From NCBI GenBank assembly GCA_015680685.1, contig MNCI01008925.1:289786-353785 (forward strand): a DNA stretch of 64,000 nt, written 5' to 3'. The position numbers and the translations under genes were made by a program. The stretch is from Gnetum montanum. Its lineage: Eukaryota; Streptophyta; Gnetopsida; Gnetales; Gnetaceae. The notes under the pieces are model-generated. The model was not told the origin of the DNA, did not search any database, and was given only the letters and a program-made list of their open reading frames with translations. Position 1 is the first letter of the stretch. Each line of letters starts with the position of its first letter. Shown piece after piece: positions 1 to 10,251 of this stretch.

Positions 1-73
1 TCTGAAAAACTGTTTGTTTCAAATGCCAGTACTACCTCCCACCCCCATTCGGCTGACAAGAGTGGGGCCCATC

Positions 74-222
74 CTATTTTTTAGTTTCATTTTTATCTTC
101 CCTATTTTTTAGTTTTGTTTTTATCTTTCATATTTTTTACTTTTTTTTTTATCTATCCTATTTTTCAATTTTGTTTTTATCTTCCCTATTTTTTTGTTTT
201 GTTTTTATCTTTCCTATTTTTT
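74..222. repeat. 28-bp tandem repeat, about 5.3 units
   Basis: The motif CTATTTTTT recurs at 74, 102, 130, 158, 186 and 214, an exact 28-bp period. Each unit is a pyrimidine-rich run of the type CTATTTTTTAGTTTTG followed by TTTTATCTTTC. Units differ by a few substitutions but no indels, so this is a true minisatellite and not generic T-rich sequence. Confidence 0.9.
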
Positions 223-357
223 AGGCGTAAAATTTTTTTGGCTTAAATTTTTTTTGGGGCTTAAAATTTTTTGTTTAAAATTTTTTTAGGCTTAAAATTT
301 TTTAGGGTTAAAATTTATTTGGGCTTAAAGTTTTTTTAGGCTTAAAATTTTTTTAGG
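223..357. repeat. 16-17-bp tandem repeat abutting the 28-bp array
   Basis: About eight degenerate units of the form AGGCTTAAAATTTTTT start near 223, 239, 257, 273, 288, 304, 320 and 337. The array begins where the 28-bp array ends. No coding or LTR feature is attached. Confidence 0.85.
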
Positions 358-1041
358 GTATACCTATGTTTCAATTATTTTGGGTTCAAACACTTTTTTT
401 AGGTAACATCAATTTTCATGCTCATGCTCAAACTTAAAATAATAATATTTCAATGGATCTCATGTTTCTCCAAGGAATATGATTTTTTAGTAGATCTAAT
501 TGGTAAATCTGATTTTTTTTTTCGGCAAATTTGATTTTTCTCTAGTGGATCCAATTTCTCTAAAATTCTCCTATGGGGATTCTATATTACTTCCAACTTT
601 TTCAACCAATGTTGAAATTTCTGTTTCTTGTATTAATGCAAAAATTTTTGTTGACTTTGAAGATGTAGATTTACAAGCTATCAAAAAAAAAAAAAAAGTT
701 ATGATGCTTTCTTCTATAGATGTTGATGCTACAACTAAAATACTTATCAACATTAGCCAATTAAGTATTATAATCTTCCTAATTCTTGTAAATTTTACCA
801 TTGTGAAGGACATTTGTTTAATGATTATTCTTTTTTGCTAAAAAAATGATTTTGAATAAAAGAAAAAATGGGTTGACGTTGAAGATAAAGAAAACCAACA
901 TAAAGTTGAAGATATGAAAAATCAAGTTAATGTTAACACTAAGAATGATCAAATGACAATAAAGAATCCAAATAAGGCAAAAAGCTCCAAATAAACCCTG
1001 AACCCAAGTATTAAGTAGCCCTGACAAATAGCTTGTAAGAC
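358..1041. other. AT-rich stretch with no recognised gene
   Basis: A frame is open at 500-841 (113 codons), but it is interrupted by a poly-A/Lys run, is rich in Phe, Ile and Leu, and resembles no family I know. I see no repeat border, promoter or RNA gene. Confidence 0.5.
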
Positions 1042-1057
1042 AAATTTTTTCTTGTAT

Positions 1058-1083
1058 GGGGGGGGGGGGAAAGGGGGGGGGGN
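1058..1083. other. G homopolymer with an ambiguous base
   Basis: Twelve Gs, AAA and ten Gs are followed by the only N in the window, at 1083. The G-run sits exactly at the left edge of a retroposed insert, so it may be a modified tail. The N also allows a sequencing or assembly problem. Confidence 0.85.
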
Positions 1084-1549
1084 TTTTATTGAAATTAAAG
1101 GTGCATCAATTACAACTTGAATAAGTCACAGGGTTAAGGGGAAGGGAAACTGAGAGCGTTGTGAATAAAACTCAGAAAATGCCTTATAAATAAACGAGTA
1201 TTAAGGGAGGAACCCCAAGTTGGGGCACAACCAAATGTCCACACATACTGGCTTGTTACAAAATAGAATGACATAGAATTAGATGAGGCAAAGAGCTCTC
1301 AATTAAGGATAGAGAAATCCAATAGTGACTCCACATAATGAAAAGGGAAAGCTTCATTGCAGAGATTACTGATGCTAAGTGTAACTGGAACACACAAGTC
1401 TTTCCCATAGCTGCAAGAGATGAACCAATTGATGACTGTCTAGATGGAACTTGGATGCTTGAGATGTGAGTTGAAAATGGGTGAGGCGAAAGATCTGCAA
1501 CTTCTCCAACCTGGTGAGCAAACAATTATTAGAATAACCTGTCTTTTGA
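1059..1549 (-). mobile_element. Retroposed insert with 17-bp target-site duplication
   Basis: The 17-mer AAATTTTTTCTTGTATG occurs at 1042-1058 and again, perfectly, at 1550-1566, bracketing 491 bp. Read on the minus strand, the insert ends in AATAAAA followed by a C/T-rich homopolymer, as expected for a cDNA inserted in antisense. A long perfect duplication is typical of LINE-type target-primed insertion. A minus frame is open at 1256-1525 (89 codons) but I do not recognise the product. The source could be a host mRNA or a SINE-like element. Confidence 0.7.
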
Positions 1550-1566
1550 AAATTTTTTCTTGTATG

Positions 1567-2394
1567 ATAAGAATACTACTAGTTTAGCTATATATTTATG
1601 TTATCTATCTATTATTCGGTTAAAAGAATTTTTTATATTTTTCAAATTAATAAAATCTTAAATTGATTCATTGAGAATTGAATTTCCCATTGAAAATAGA
1701 AATCAAAACCTGTGTATGTTCTTCAATGATAATTCTTGAGAAAAAGTTCTATCTCTTTACCCACCGGTATGAAAATAACCATCTATTTTTGGAAGAAAGT
1801 CCAACAATAAGTTGGCCTCTTTGCAAAACTCTCAACTAAAATAATAATTATCATGAAAAAGTTCATTTCTTAGTCAACATTATGATGATAATTATTTATT
1901 TACTATGACACATTCCAAGCATAAAGCTCTTCCTTAGCTATTATAAGGAGAGAAAAACCATGACTAGGAGAGCTCTCCTCACTATTATGATAATAAAATT
2001 ATTTTACCATGACCAAAGAGGATGCACTTGGATAGGGTTGGTAGTTGGCCTCTTAGCCAAAATTAACTTAAATATTAAAACTAGTGTTAATAAGAAGATT
2101 ATAGTTAATGCTAAAGATTCTTGACATAAGATTAATAATAAGTGGCCAGGTGAGTATCTTCCACAAGTGGTACTGCTTTTTTGCTTTGAAATAAATATTG
2201 GCATTAAGTCACAACTCTCTATCTCAAATCCTTTATGTTATTTTAAGTTCAAACATAGATGTTTAAAGTGATGTAAATTTTGTTAAGATTGGGACCTTCC
2301 TACCTACTAATAATTAGTTTTCTTTACGTGTTTTTTCAAAGTGTTAATTGTAAAATTGTACACTTTAGTATACAGTCCTAAAATCAGAAAAAAA
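1567..2394. other. No recognisable gene
   Basis: AT-rich sequence resumes at the right edge of the retroposed insert. Short open frames occur on both strands, none with family features. The G+C level and codon pattern give no hint of a gene. Confidence 0.5.
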
Positions 2395-2515
2395 AAAAAT
2401 TTGTATTTTTTTTCTAATGTCTACTTTATGTAAAGCTTGTGATGTACCTTGAATTTTCTTTGCTCATTATTAATATTATTTTTGGATTTGACACCACCCC
2501 CTCCCCCCTAAAAAA
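2395..2515 (+). repeat. LINE-tail repeat R1, 3' portion
   Basis: This carries the recurring ending (a CTCATTATTAATAT-like core followed by TTTGGATTTGACACC) also seen near 2850-2960, 3640-3718, 11290-11360 and 47470-47545. It ends in a C-rich run. I infer it is the 3' end of a LINE family, because a longer copy follows LINE coding sequence near 49.9 kb. Confidence 0.55.
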
Positions 2516-2628
2516 AAAACTTAAAATAGTAAAAGGGTTTAATGCAGGGAAGGAGGGGAAGGGGGTATGAATAATAATATTAAAAAAGTTAAGAGTATAT
2601 TAAGAGAATTCTATAGAAAGAGCCTATG

Positions 2629-2775
2629 GTTTTTGAGATGCCTTCTTAGCTTTTCATCCTTACAACTAATCCTAGAAAACTTCGCCTCTAGGATAGGAAA
2701 AGAATCAACCCTTGCCCTTATTTAGAAGCACCCTCATAGGTTTTCACTCTTTAATAAAGTGTTTCTTATAATGAT
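2629..2775 (-). repeat. LINE-tail repeat R1, antisense copy
   Basis: The reverse complement reads like 3500-3610 and 49850-49984: AAACACTTTATTAA, a segment containing CCTATCCTAGAGG, then GTTGTAAGGATGAAAA. The match runs in order over about 140 bp with small gaps. Confidence 0.6.
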
Positions 2776-2849
2776 AAGGAGAAAGCTTTCTATAAAAACA
2801 AAAGAATACATCAATCAAAAATAATAACAAAAGCTGAAAACTTCCATCT

Positions 2850-2960
2850 TTTACCTTTCTATTTTTTTTTATGATGTCTACTTGGTGTCAAGCATGTGAT
2901 CTACTCTAAATTTCCTTTTCTCATTATTAATATTTTTTTGGGGTATGACTCCCACTCCTC
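2850..2960 (+). repeat. LINE-tail repeat R1, 3' portion
   Basis: This repeats the ATGTCTACTT...CTCATTATTAATATT...GGGGTATGACTCCC ending seen at 2395-2515. It is a second partial copy 450 bp downstream. Confidence 0.55.
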
Positions 2961-3072
2961 TAAGGTAAAACTTTCATAAAACTTAAGTAGAAGTTTACAA
3001 GTGAAAACTCCTACTTCTACTTACACAACATGCTTGAAAATGAACATCTAGAGTTTACAACAACTTTCAACA

Positions 3073-3159
3073 ATGAAGTGTTAACTTAGGGGTAAGAGTC
3101 TTAATAAGAAAAATTAACCTAGATGAGAGGTTTAATCCAGTAAATAATGTTAAGTTATG
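3073..3159 (+). mobile_element. tRNA-derived SINE-like copy 1
   Basis: An A-box-like TTAACTTAGGGGTAAGAG (3081-3098) and a B-box-like GAGGTTTAATCC (3127-3138) are followed by TAATGTTAAGTTATG. The same order of blocks recurs at 3719-3803, 47607-47692 and 56434-56512. The 30 bp upstream (3030-3062) resemble LINE sequence near 49430-49460, so the SINE may have landed in a LINE fragment. Confidence 0.6.
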
Positions 3160-3494
3160 CATTAAAAATTCATAAAATAAATTCTAAAATTAGTGTGATC
3201 CACTACATCCTTAGTGGATGATCAAACTACTTTTCCTACTAGCTTTCTCTTTATATGAAACTATCTTATATTCTTAAAAATGTTTCTTTTCTATGAGAGT
3301 TTCAAGTAGAAAAAGTTCTAGATCTACTAAAGGCTTAACAATTAATTTGTTTCGTATAATATTAATTCCTTTTATATTTTTTAACTCAAGTTGGAAAAGC
3401 TATCAATGACTTCTATCATAGTTCCTTTCTTTCTTTCTTTCTTAATTTTTACTATTGCATTTATATTACTTTGGAGGGAGTATTCTTCTTCTTT

Positions 3495-3718
3495 ACTAGA
3501 AACCCTTTAATAAGAAGTAAAAATGTGTGAGGATGCTTTTCAATAGGAGCAAAGTCTAATCCTTCTCCTACCCTAAAGGGGAGGTTTTTCAAGACTTGAA
3601 AAGTACCTAAAATCATTCAGCTTTTTCTTTAAAATCACTCTTCTATATTGATAATTTGATTTACTCTAAATTTTCTTAATTATTATTCATTTTTTGGGTT
3701 TAACATATTTTTCCCTTT
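3495..3718 (+). repeat. LINE-tail repeat R1, long copy
   Basis: It starts at AGAAACCCTTTAATAAGAAG and runs through CCTACCCTAAAGGGGAGG to the ATTATTCATTTTTTGGGTTT ending. It aligns by eye with 49845-49984, 11165-11360 and 47365-47545. There is no coding sequence. Confidence 0.65.
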
Positions 3719-3803
3719 ATAACTTAGCATTATCCACCAAAATTGAACCCATAACTTTAAGTTTCTAAATAAAAAGTCTTACCATTAGACTAATACCTCA
3801 TTA
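3719..3803 (-). mobile_element. tRNA-derived SINE-like copy 2, antisense
   Basis: The reverse complement reads ATGAGGTATTAGTCTAATGG (A box), TAAGACTTTTTATTT, then ATGGGTTCAATTTTGG (B box) and ATAATGCTAAGTTATAAAG. It matches copy 3 at 47607-47692 block by block, which supports a real dispersed family. Confidence 0.7.
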
Positions 3804-3974
3804 TTATAGAGAGCCATTTAAAAAAATAATGTTAGGATACTAATGAAGAAAATTATATAAAGTTGAAAGCCCTAGAAAATTTTATAACTTAGCTAAATTA
3901 AGTTTTCTAGTTAGGGGGCATTTATATGACTACCAATTCACTTATCAAGACAATAAATCATTTCCATTACCTTC

Positions 3975-4818
3975 TAATGAGTAGCAAGGTACCCCTACAC
4001 TCAACCATACGAATACGAGCGTCACACGCGTGATCTGGTCGAACTCCGTAGACTAAGTGCCTACACGCCTTATGGAACACTTAAGGTTAATCATTCGTTG
4101 TCTTCCCAGACTTACTTATATTTGTCATAGTTGTATGGTTAAGTAAGTCTGAGGTATATGATTTTTATGTCTTTTCTGTTTTATCTCCTATGCTAATAAG
4201 GTGAAGGGTGAAGAGGCTAAGTAACTAATTTTAACTAACTAAGTCTTAATTAACCTAGCATCAACATCCATTCCAACTTACCATTCACACCTTGAACCAA
4301 TGCAACCTTGGTTACCAAACGCTAGTCGTTGCTGGGATCACCAAGCGTAACGCACGTGCTCGAATTGGTCATACTGAATGCACTTAACTACGGGAGAAGG
4401 GTTGAGAAAGATTTAATTAACTAATAAAGCATTAAATAATAAATAATAAATAACAATAAGTAAAATCCTATTTAGCCTATTCCATGCACTGCAAGGTTTA
4501 TCCAAGAAGTTCGTCTTTATTTCTGTACACAAACTTGTGTTCAGGTACAATATTTGCTCAAATAAAGACCCATTCACTTTGGAGCTCCTACTGTGGACAC
4601 ATGGAAATTATTCTATCTCTAGAGAGGTAAAAATACTAGAGTTTCACTATGGTTTAGGCCTAGAATTAGAAACAAGGGAGATCTGCCTCTTATTTATAGA
4701 TTTGGTGGTACACTACGATATCACGTATGCGATATCGTAGGGGAAGATGCAATATCGCGGGGGATGCAATATCGCAATGGAGGCGATATCACAGCCCATG
4801 CGATATCACATCCCATCA
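3975..4818 (-). repeat. 3' LTR of element A
   Basis: 844 bp. The left edge TAATGAGTAG is a decayed form of the TGATGAGTGG seen in sister copies, and the right edge is CATCCCATCA. It aligns along its length with 10252-11044, 12004-12847 and 18214-19056. The minus strand carries AATAAAGACGA in R, a likely polyadenylation signal. Confidence 0.9.
4691..4808 (-). promoter_or_regulatory. LTR promoter: GATATC array plus TATA box
   Basis: Read on the minus strand, six GATATC or AATATC hexamers (many with flanking CG) lie in about 100 bp, followed by TATAAATA (plus-strand 4691-4698). The hexamer is palindromic, so the cluster offers repeated two-fold sites just upstream of the TATA box. Function is inferred from position only. 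Confidence 0.6.
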
Positions 4819-4829
4819 TACTCCCATGA
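4819..4829 (-). other. Polypurine tract of element A
   Basis: The minus strand reads CATGGGAGTA immediately before the 3' LTR start TGATGGGATG. C and D have GTGGGGGTA at the matching place. This is where plus-strand DNA synthesis would be primed. Confidence 0.6.
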
Positions 4830-6790
4830 CTGAATAAAAACTCATCCTTGAGTTCTTTACAAAATATTGGGATGGTATGGGATTATTGACTCAAAATGGA
4901 ACTAATGGGATGACATGTGAACAGATCATCATTACAAGGCAAAACTAGTGTTCACGACAACAAGAGTGAACACTTTATACATTTGACATCAGGCCTCATT
5001 TGGCAGCTAAGAAATAGAGAGAGAGAAAGAAGTTTTGCTGCTGCCAATGCCAAGATTGCGCCTTTCATTGTCTATCCATAAGCATACCATTGATCTAGCT
5101 CCTTGCATAGCTGTTTCAGCACCGCTCCATTCCAAGTGTTCTCTCTAGATCCAATCTGTTGTTGCATGATTGCCATTTGCACACACAACAAAATCTTCAT
5201 ATTAGCAAGGGTAAATGAATTTCAATGCAATTGATACCTTGTTTCGGTGAAAGGTCCATTAGCTGAGTTGTGGTATGGTTGATATGGATCTAGAGATATC
5301 ATAGTGGCTACCGAAGGTGTAGGGTTTAGGAGAAAATTGAAAAAATTTAGGTCTGGACCCCCATGACTAAGAGCAAGCCTCTGGTAGTGATAGAATGGAA
5401 AAAGAATAAAGAACAAGAAAGATACCTAAAAAGAGAAAACTATAACATCGATGAAATGGATGTCATGATGGAAATGAACAAAATAATATAGATTGCAAAA
5501 ATGTTAGGGGAAAGAATTTAACTGGTGCACCAAATAAAAATGCCAGTGGGTCCTCCCCAAAGCAGGCTCATGGACTTAATGCCCTGACAAACCCACATTC
5601 AAAGAGTCTGTAGGCTCTAGGAATGTCATTTGAAACAAGAGTTAAAGTCTTAACTACAAGCATTTACCAAAAAGAAAACAATACATCAACCAAAATATAC
5701 ACTAATGATACAATCAGCAATGAGGTGAACAATGGAGAGAAGGATGGAGAGAAGAGAATGGAATAGAATCCCAAGAACAAGGTGGTGTACAACCCCTTTT
5801 GTATTTCATGGTTAATGTGACTTAGCAGATTCCATTCCAAGCATGGCCTCAAAAACCACTTCCAGTGACTTCACATTAATGCATTCGGCCAATCCATCCT
5901 CTTGAAGTAACAAGAATGCCTTTACCCAAGAGCCACCACCATTCTGACGAAACGAAGGAGGAGATAATGTGAAGCGAGAAGGGCCTTAGTTAGAGGGAAT
6001 ACTTTTATTTTAGTTCCATAACCAATGCTTGTAGTCCAAATGATTATTTCATCTAAGGGGTGTGCTTTGAATTCTCACTGTTGTTTTTTTTATGTGTTTA
6101 TACATGAGAACCACACCATGTAAAGACTTTGTTATTTTTATTAGCTCAGCTTCCTGATAATTGGGTAACATCAAAATGGTAAGAGAACTCAAGAAGAAAA
6201 CATCCAAGAACCTAAGAGAATGGCCAACACAAATGCATCAAGTTCCCTTGAAGTCATACCCTTGTCAATCCTTGAGTCCTTCCTTAGTTTGGGAAATTCC
6301 TGGTCACCGATTCGTTGATAGTTCTTGTTTAAAAAGGGACTGTACATTTCCAAGTTGAGAGAGACCATAGAATTGGTGGATGTATGGATGAAGTGGACTC
6401 ATTTCCTATCATATCAAAAGAACCATACCTTAGTATCAACATCATAACTTAAAGGTAAAAATCAAACATTAGAAATCAATAGAAACATAGTTCATACCAT
6501 CATTAAGAACACTTATTGGGTGACAAACTTACAAAATGGATAAGTCACACACACACACACACAAGAAATGAAAAAGTATGAACGATGTTGTAAAACAAAA
6601 ACAAGAAAAGTTAAAGAAATGTGCAAAACAAAAACGTGTAAAAAAATGTGTAAAACAAAAATGTGTAAAAAGAACATCTAAAACAAAAACGTGTAAAAAA
6701 AAATTAAAAAGAATTGAGGGTCCCAAATGATTAGCATAGGTGGCCATCTCCCCCATGACTACATTGCAAGGGAGAGATCCAAAAGAATGA
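4830..6790 (-). other. Conserved 3' region of element A
   Basis: About 2 kb between the truncated polyprotein region and the purine tract. It aligns with 12859-14788 and, more distantly, with the 3' regions of C, D and E. It starts (minus strand) with GGGGGAGATGGCC, followed by T-rich sequence with repeated TTTTACAC and a short CA repeat at 6546-6563. A short hydrophobic frame (5664-5852) is the only candidate gene. A small GAAGTTG tandem duplication at 6808-6905 is unique to this copy. Confidence 0.7.
5664..5852 (-). CDS. Short hydrophobic reading frame in 3' region (element A)
   Basis: A 62-codon frame. Its core (NHEIQKGLYTTLF, then a Ser/Phe-rich stretch and a Val/Leu-rich segment likely to span a membrane) matches a 120-codon frame at 13627-13989. 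Shorter relatives occur at 41990-42199 and 45368-45577. In A, a TAA follows FSFW where B reads on. Athila elements often carry an env-like gene here, so this could be its remnant, but I cannot assign a family and conserved DNA alone could explain it. Confidence 0.35.
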   Translation of the reverse strand: MRPCLEWNLLSHINHEIQKGLYTTLFLGFYSILFSPSFSPLFTSLLIVSLVYILVDVLFSFW

Positions 6791-7004
6791 GCGTTTGTTC
6801 AAATTTCATAGAAGTTGGAAGTTGGAAGTTAGAAGTTGAAATTCGTAGAAGTTGGAAGTTGGCCATCTCCCAATTAATGTCTTCAGGTTAAGAGTTGGAA
6901 GTTGGCGATGCTCATATTCCAATGTGTCTATGCTCTCGCTATGGGTGTAGGTTGTTTCCCCAGTTCGTTCCATGCATATTGGGTTGCTCTCTTGATTAGT
7001 GGTC

Positions 7005-8105
7005 AACTACTAGGTGTTCTCTTGTTGAGTGGTTGCTACATACAGGCATCTTTGGATGTTATCCTCTGGTGCACACCGGTTACATGCAGGAAATTCCTCC
7101 ATGTCATCATCCTCTGAGTCACTATATTTGATGCATGGAACTCTCTTCTTCTTGATCTTTCCATAAATGTTTACCTTAGATATTTCCAAGGAAAGATCAC
7201 AGATTCTTAGGCATGCGTCTATTGTACTTAGCCATGCCCTTTCCATTATAATTGGGAAGTCTCCTTTGTCATTATTTACGTGGATCACTAGGAAATCAGC
7301 TGGGTATGACCAAACACACACAGTGGTAATGATGTCCTCCACCAATCCCAAGGGAACAGTGATGGACTAGTCAGCCAGCTCTAGTTGAATATTGCTCTTC
7401 TTATGTGGAGGCAAGTTCCAGGCTTTATACATTTCTCATGAGATTAGGTTGACTCTAGAACCTGAGTCATGAAGAGCCTTATGACGTTCATTCCCAGTGA
7501 CTTGGAGGTATATTAAGGAACTTCCAGGGTCAAATAGTTTCTTGGGAAGGTGGCCTACCTTGATCCAGTCGATAACGGTATGTGTTAACATAACCGTATG
7601 CGTTAAGCTCTGTTGTTCGATTGAAGGGTGCTTCGAAGCCTTATTTTTTGGAGGAGCGTACACAGACTCAACCACTTATGGTTGTGAGAGCTTATATGGG
7701 CTTTTGGTTCTAAATAAAGGTCTTTTCTTCTTGTGGTTGTCAGAACCAATAGCGGGTTGAAAGTTTACATCTCTCGTAGCATTACGTTGCTACGGTTTAG
7801 TGGGGAGTTCCCCTTGCAATCTTGGAGCAGGAGGTAGTGGAACTACCAGTGGAAGAGAGGCAAATGGATTCGAAGGATGGTATGCATGTGGAGCATCTCC
7901 TAGAGGAGAAGGAGTCCTTCTAAAATACTCCCAAACTTGGTAGTGACGTTGTGGGGTTGCGTAACCCATAGAGTTACTTGGAGAAACCAACTGCTACACG
8001 TAATAGCCATATGGGTCTTGTTGCTGGTAAGGGTATTATTGTCTAGGCGGTGGCATCCCCCATGGAAACAGGTGTTGCCACTACTGATGTTGCCCAATAG
8101 GTTGT
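7005..8105 (-). pseudogene. pol: Proline-rich linker and aspartic protease (element A)
   Basis: The upstream part is a Pro/His-rich linker including LPLVVPLPPAP. The protease follows: HDSGSRVNLIS holds the catalytic DSG, then GLVEDIITTVCVWSYPADF and a PIIMERAWLSTIDA block corresponding to the ILG-like motif of Ty3/gypsy proteases. It would cleave the Gag polyprotein. The coding trace ends in NIQRCLYVATT and runs into the deletion junction near 6790. Several stops break the frame (near 7435, 7370 and 7790). The catalytic DSG is the best preserved of the five Athila-like copies. Confidence 0.75.
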
Positions 8106-10107
8106 GGTGGAGTTCCACTTGGATAATACGTTAACAGTTGGCGGAACTACCTCGGGTTACCTTGGGGATAAGGTAACCTTTGGGGTGCCTACCGTTTATT
8201 AAGTCTTGGGTTGAGTGCATACACCTCAGACTCTTGTAGATATGAGATTATTGGGCAACATCCCTTAGGATGATCATATTGGCATATCTCACATCCATCG
8301 TCAATTTCTATATCTAAATCCACAACCCCATCGGCAATAGTCATTTTTCCCTTACCTTTGTCATGTGCATGGCCTGAATCTCTCTGCTTTTTCTTATCCT
8401 TGTCACTACTTCATTCCTCCTTAGATTCCTCTACAATCTTTAGGACAGTTTCAATTTTACTATCTAAGGAGCTCCATATTTCATCTACCTTAGCCGACAC
8501 TTCCATTGTTAACTTATGAAGTGGTAAGGTTTTTCTATTCACCAACTCTTCGAGTGGTGAATCATCCTCTTCATCGCAGAATCTTACTTCCTTCTTTCTG
8601 AGGGAAAGATCATGGTTATATTCTTCCACGATTTCTCTTTTCCGTAGCTCCCCTTCTTCTTTAGCTACTTGCTCCAAAAATCTATGAACTTCATGGGATC
8701 TAAGTTCTGATAATCTCCCTTGGGCATAAGTCCCAAGGGTTCTCCTAGTTTCGTGTCTTAGCCCATCTATGAGGTGGAGTAGTCGATCCCATTGTGCATA
8801 ACCATGGCCCAAGCAATGATGTAGTAATATCAGCCCATGGCAACATCCAAGGGTTCATGAGTACCCTGCTTCCATCCTTGGATCTGCTTACGCAAGTTAG
8901 ACACTCTGGAGTATGTTTGATATTTATCATTAAAAAATTCTAACATCGTACTCCATCTCCTAATGGTTTCCGGCTCTAAGGACCGGTACCAACTCTCTGC
9001 TTCCTTTATGAGTGTCCTAGAAAACAACTTTAATTTCTGCCACTCATTTTCTATGTTCCACAAGGTGCAAGCATCGTGGAATAACTATAAATGATTTTGC
9101 AGATCAGCGTTGTATCCCCCTTCGAAGCGTGGGATATTGTTCATATCTAGTCTCTTCATCCGACTATCCTTTTGATGCCTTGTAGGTATTCTCACTGCCT
9201 CCATAATATCTAACATACTTCAGGTGGCAAGTAGGGTTTCTTCATGATCATCTCTTTCATGACATCTATGATGCCTACGTGGTTCCCTACTTTCCCTTCT
9301 ACCATGCCTAGACTTTCTAGACTGCCCTTGTCCTCCCTCTCGACTCTCTCATCGAGGTCTCTCATTTTGCTTACCCTTATCCTCACTATTATGCTCCCTA
9401 TGACTATGCCCTGATGTGGAAGGAGAGGGTGAATGATCTGATGAAGGGGAAGAAGAAGAAGAACCATCACCATGACGATATTTCTTACCTTCTCTTCGAT
9501 GGCTACAGCCCCAATCATGATGATGATCAGCATGCCCGTTCTTGTCATGTGTTTTTGTTCCCTCAATGAACAATTGGCATTCATGAGGATCAAAACCAGG
9601 GTTGTGTATTATGGAGCATAGGTTCTGATACCACACCTTCTCACTATCGTTAGGAGGGGGAACATCATCTTATGGAGAACCTATTGAGATAGGTTCACCA
9701 CCCTTAACTTCTCTTATGACGAGCGAAGCATTACGGGGGCCTTTTCCCTTCAATGATGTGTGGTAACTCTCCTGCCTTGAGTCCCTTAGATGTTGTGCTG
9801 CTGTGAAATGGTAATCCCTTATGTCATAATCTTCCGCAACATGTTTAGCATATAATTTTGTCATGCCTATCTATGCGACAGCATGAAGAAGCATGTTAGG
9901 GACTGCCCGATCTAGAGGTAACACTATGTTACATTGCAAGTCTCTCCATCGCAGTTGTTCATCCTGATGGAGGATAAAGGTAAAATTAGGTTGTTCGTCT
10001 CTCTCCATCGCAGTCGACAATTCTCGGTTATGCATGTTAGACTGCCAACTATTTCTTGTATGATCCCTAGGTGGTGAAGTGCTTTTATGAGAAGAAGAAG
10101 AAGACAT
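8106..10107 (-). pseudogene. gag: gag, degenerate (element A)
   Basis: The trace begins MSSSSSHKS at 10107, followed by FTFILHQDEQLRWRD. A Ser-rich then Arg/His/Asp-rich basic segment lies near 9210-9640. The capsid-like core is at 9063-8411, with AESWYRSLEPETIRRW and the downstream YQTYSRVSNLRKQIQGWKQG. A CCHC-type knuckle, CEICQYDHPKGCC (CX2CX3HX3C), lies at 8293-8258. Stops separate the pieces, and a frameshift near 8815-8830 moves the frame after HEPLDVAMG. Gag would package the RNA, and its survival fits a parasite of other elements. Confidence 0.75.
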
Positions 10108-10232
10108 TGTGTCTTATTTGATGTGTTGATTAACCGTTATATAATTTTTATTTTAATTTACCCTAAGGATTCTTTTAAGCTCCCAACAATGTGGATAATC
10201 TCCTATGTTCAACTTATCGCACAAACACTTAG

Positions 10233-10250
10233 TCCCTAGCAATGATGCCA
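10233..10250 (-). other. Primer-binding site, tRNA-Asp type (element A)
   Basis: The minus strand reads TGGCATCATTGCTAGGGA, one base inside the 5' LTR. The 3' end of plant tRNA-Asp predicts TGGCGCCGTTGCCGGGGA. There are five mismatches, all transitions. Confidence 0.75.
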
Positions 10251-10251
10251 A

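Noticed and set aside
74-357. CRISPR-like array
   Set aside because: Units are directly adjacent without unique spacers, and the context is a plant nuclear genome.
500-841. 113-codon open frame
   Set aside because: Low-complexity Phe/Ile/Leu-rich translation with a poly-Lys run from an A tract, no homology I recognise, and an overlapping frame on the other strand.
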